Below, piece by piece: positions 42,361 to 44,421 of a DNA stretch of 44,421 nucleotides; within the stretch, counting starts at the first letter, position 1; every line of letters begins with the position of its first letter. Source of the DNA: Sulfobacillus benefaciens (GTDB lineage: Bacteria; Bacillota; Sulfobacillia; Sulfobacillales; Sulfobacillaceae); NCBI GenBank assembly GCA_003023695.1, contig PXYW01000007.1:1-44421 (forward strand), written 5' to 3'. A program made the translations under genes and the position numbers. Under the pieces are notes generated by a model. That model was not told where the DNA came from. It made no database searches and worked only from the letters and a program-made list of their open reading frames with translations.

Positions 42361-43293
42361 TTAGGGGACTGTCTCGTTCTCCTCACCCAAGATTGCTCGC
42401 ACATAATCATGCGGATTGAAGGGCAACAAGTCTTGAGCTGTCTCCCCCACCCCCACGTATCTAATGGGAATTCCCAGTTCGTGATAAATACTTAGTGCTA
42501 TGCCACCTTTAGCCGTCCCATCCAGCTTCGTCAACACAATTCCAGTCACTTTCACGCTATCCATAAAAATTCTTGCCTGACTCAACCCATTTTGTCCGGT
42601 GGTTGCATCGATGACTAGCCATACTTCATGAGGCGCCCCAGGGTACTCCCGTTCCACCACCCGGCGAATTTTTTGCAGTTCCAACATCAAATTTACCTTG
42701 TTTTGCAAGCGCCCGGCTGTGTCAATAATCGCCAAATCAGCACCTCGGGCACGGGCTGCCCGCAAGGTGTCGTAAGCCACTGCAGCCGGATCTGCCCCCG
42801 AAGCTTGGTGTACGACCTCAACTCCCGCTCGACGGCCCCACTCCACCAATTGTTCTACGGCTGCTGCGCGAAAAGTGTCGGCCGCACCCAATATCACCGT
42901 TTTATGCTGCTGCTGCAACAAATAGGCAAATTTCCCCGCTGTTGTAGTTTTTCCAGTGCCATTGACGCCGACCATCAGCCATACCCACGGCCCACCTGGG
43001 TCCAAGGCCAATGTAGGACTGGGCTCTCCGAGTTCTGACACCATCACCTCAAACAGTTGTTGCAAAACCTGATCAGCGGTTTTTGGCCGCTCTTTCTGAA
43101 CCCTTTTGCGTAACTGGTCGAGCAAGTATTCGATGGTTCCGGAACCCAAATCTGCCTCATAGAGCACCTCTTCAAGGTCATCCCAAAGGTCGTCATGCCA
43201 TTCCCGCCCCGTGAATAGGGTTCGCAATCGACCACCGAGCCCCATGCGTGTACGTGTCATTCCCTGCTTTAGCCGTTCCCAAAAATTCGCCAC
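42361..43293 (-). CDS. ftsY: Signal recognition particle receptor FtsY
   Basis: A 310-aa GTPase that receives Ffh-ribosome complexes at the membrane. GVNGTGKTTTAGKFA (G1), IDTAGRLQNKVNLM (G3) and TKLDGTAKGG (G4) are visible. The acidic A domain of E. coli FtsY is absent, as in Bacillota. I favour GTG 43293, 6 nt after GAGGTG; GTG 43302 overlaps that site. Follows smc closely. Confidence 0.93.
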   Translation of the reverse strand: MANFWERLKQGMTRTRMGLGGRLRTLFTGREWHDDLWDDLEEVLYEADLGSGTIEYLLDQLRKRVQKERPKTADQVLQQLFEVMVSELGEPSPTLALDPGGPWVWLMVGVNGTGKTTTAGKFAYLLQQQHKTVILGAADTFRAAAVEQLVEWGRRAGVEVVHQASGADPAAVAYDTLRAARARGADLAIIDTAGRLQNKVNLMLELQKIRRVVEREYPGAPHEVWLVIDATTGQNGLSQARIFMDSVKVTGIVLTKLDGTAKGGIALSIYHELGIPIRYVGVGETAQDLLPFNPHDYVRAILGEENETVP

Positions 43294-43311
43294 ACTACCC
43301 ACCTCATCTAA

Positions 43312-44421
43312 TTACGACGATACTTGTTCCAACAATACCGAAACCGTTCGACTCTGCCCCTGGCCGTCCCCAGCTACTCCCCATAACGCATCCGCAATTT
43401 CCATGGTTGATTTGTGGTGAGTCACAATAACACATTGGGTATGTTTCCGCAATTCTGCCAGATAGTCGGCAAATCGGGCTGCATTGGCCTCGTCCAACGA
43501 GGCCTCCACCTCATCCAACAAGATAAATGGCGATGGCCGTACTGATAGCAAGGAAAAAAGCCAGGCGATGCCCCCCAATGCTTTCTCTCCACCCGACAAT
43601 AAGCCTAGCTGACTTGGCCGTTTGCCAGGAGGGCGTACCCACACGTCCACGCCGCCTTCGTCCCCGGGGGTCCATGACAACCCACCCTGTCCTCCGGAGA
43701 AGAGGGTCTGGCATGCCGTGCTGAACGCTTGTTCTACACGGGTTGCCGTAACCTCAATACGTCGACCGACTTCCTGGTCCAACTCGTCTAGAGTCTTTAA
43801 GAGGTCTTCCCGAGCACAGGCAACATCGTCCAATTGCTGCGCTAGGTACTCCCAGCGCGTTTTCAACTGTTCATATAATGCCAGGCTCCCAGGCATTATA
43901 TCCCCTAGTGAAGCAATAGTCTGGTCAAGACGTGTCAATTCGGCTTCTGCATGGGCCACTTGGTCTGGATCTAGTGACGGTATTGCGAGATCCTCAACAA
44001 ATTCCGCCCACGTATGTTCCAATTTAAAGATCTCTTGTTCTAATTGTTGAGTTTTTGCAGTAAGGCGCCGGTCCTCATGTTGCAGCGCTTGCAGACGGTT
44101 TTCCAGCGCTAAACCATTCTGTTTAAGTTGATCCCACTCACGCCGTTTCTCCTCGAACCCTAACCGTTGCTGTTCGCGATGGCTCACGGCTGCTTGATGT
44201 TGAGCCATGATCAACAGTTTCTCTTGGCTCGCCGTCTCCACTGCCGCGTTGATTTGATGTAAGCTGGCCTCTATCCGCCGCCGGGTATTTTCTACACGTT
44301 CTTGTTCAGCCCCGATGCGTTCGCGCAAGGCCTCAGCTTGAGAGTGAGCGGCTTGGCTCTGGGCTAGGGCCTCGCGCAATTGAGTTTGCTGCTGCAATAG
44401 AGACGCCAATTGTTGGCGCAA
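43312..44421 (-). CDS. smc: Chromosome segregation protein SMC, C-terminal part
   Basis: The last 369 residues of SMC; the 5' part lies beyond the right edge. A long Gln/Glu/Arg-rich coiled coil (~1-225) leads to the C-terminal ATPase lobe with the signature LLSGGEKALGGIAWLFSLL, Walker B PFILLDEVEASLD and the H-loop VIVTHHKSTME. It folds back to pair with the N-terminal lobe in the chromosome condensation complex. Followed by ftsY, as in other Bacillota. Confidence 0.95.
   Translation of the reverse strand: MRQQLASLLQQQTQLREALAQSQAAHSQAEALRERIGAEQERVENTRRRIEASLHQINAAVETASQEKLLIMAQHQAAVSHREQQRLGFEEKRREWDQLKQNGLALENRLQALQHEDRRLTAKTQQLEQEIFKLEHTWAEFVEDLAIPSLDPDQVAHAEAELTRLDQTIASLGDIMPGSLALYEQLKTRWEYLAQQLDDVACAREDLLKTLDELDQEVGRRIEVTATRVEQAFSTACQTLFSGGQGGLSWTPGDEGGVDVWVRPPGKRPSQLGLLSGGEKALGGIAWLFSLLSVRPSPFILLDEVEASLDEANAARFADYLAELRKHTQCVIVTHHKSTMEIADALWGVAGDGQGQSRTVSVLLEQVSS

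Noticed and set aside
1..44421. CRISPR arrays, tRNA, rRNA, SRP RNA
   Set aside because: No regularly spaced repeats and no cloverleaf or rRNA-like sequence seen by eye; a tRNAscan or Infernal run could still find something small.

Overview
The window looks like a chromosomal segment of a Gram-positive (Bacillota) bacterium of moderate GC content. On the minus strand from the right edge the order is smc, ftsY, (a glycosyltransferase), ylxM, ffh, rpsP, rimM, trmD, rplS, lepB, rbgA, rnhB, topA, xerC/codV, hslV, hslU, codY. This is the conserved Bacillota housekeeping block, and CodY, an S-box riboswitch and a ydaO-type c-di-AMP riboswitch all fit it. Intermediate GC, TTG/GTG starts and deep-branching sequences suggest a Sulfobacillus-like lineage; that placement is inference.

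Left part (1-7403): the tail of a tyrosine recombinase at the edge, a tiny orphan zinc-ribbon gene, an NDP-sugar pyrophosphorylase-like gene convergent with an AI-2E-family membrane protein, then murJ-otsA-otsB (lipid II flippase and a two-step trehalose pathway). Next, on the minus strand (7400-11460), is a methionine operon: a zinc-less MetE N-half-like protein, a catalytic MetE C-half, and a fused homocysteine methyltransferase/methylene-THF reductase. A complete SAM-I (S-box) riboswitch with its own promoter and terminator precedes it.

Accessory stretch (11461-17142): about 1 kb of non-coding DNA with hairpins and what look like IS200/IS605- and IS21-type remnants, a two-gene ABC exporter, another decayed intergenic region, a GbsR/MarR-type regulator with an inverted repeat inside its promoter and a downstream membrane protein, and a 95-aa membrane protein. 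Then a BI-1-like membrane protein, a 127-aa unknown protein, two tandem Cys/Met-metabolism PLP enzymes and an acyl-CoA synthetase.

Envelope stretch (22450-28994): a minus-strand run of an LCP ligase, a GH18-like lipoprotein, a Wzz-type chain-length protein, a BY-kinase and its PHP phosphatase. The GH18 mRNA has a long hairpin that buries its ribosome binding site. Divergent from this are a lactonase-type metallo-beta-lactamase and a monofunctional GT51 glycosyltransferase.

Right part (29041-44421): the housekeeping block. Its most notable departure is a GT4-type glycosyltransferase with a strong promoter, a c-di-AMP riboswitch and its own terminator, inserted between ftsY and ylxM-ffh. The best candidates for something little described are this c-di-AMP-controlled glycosyltransferase, the split MetE pair, and the RBS-sequestering hairpin. 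I saw no CRISPR array, tRNA or rRNA. All starts, promoters and structures are by-eye calls.
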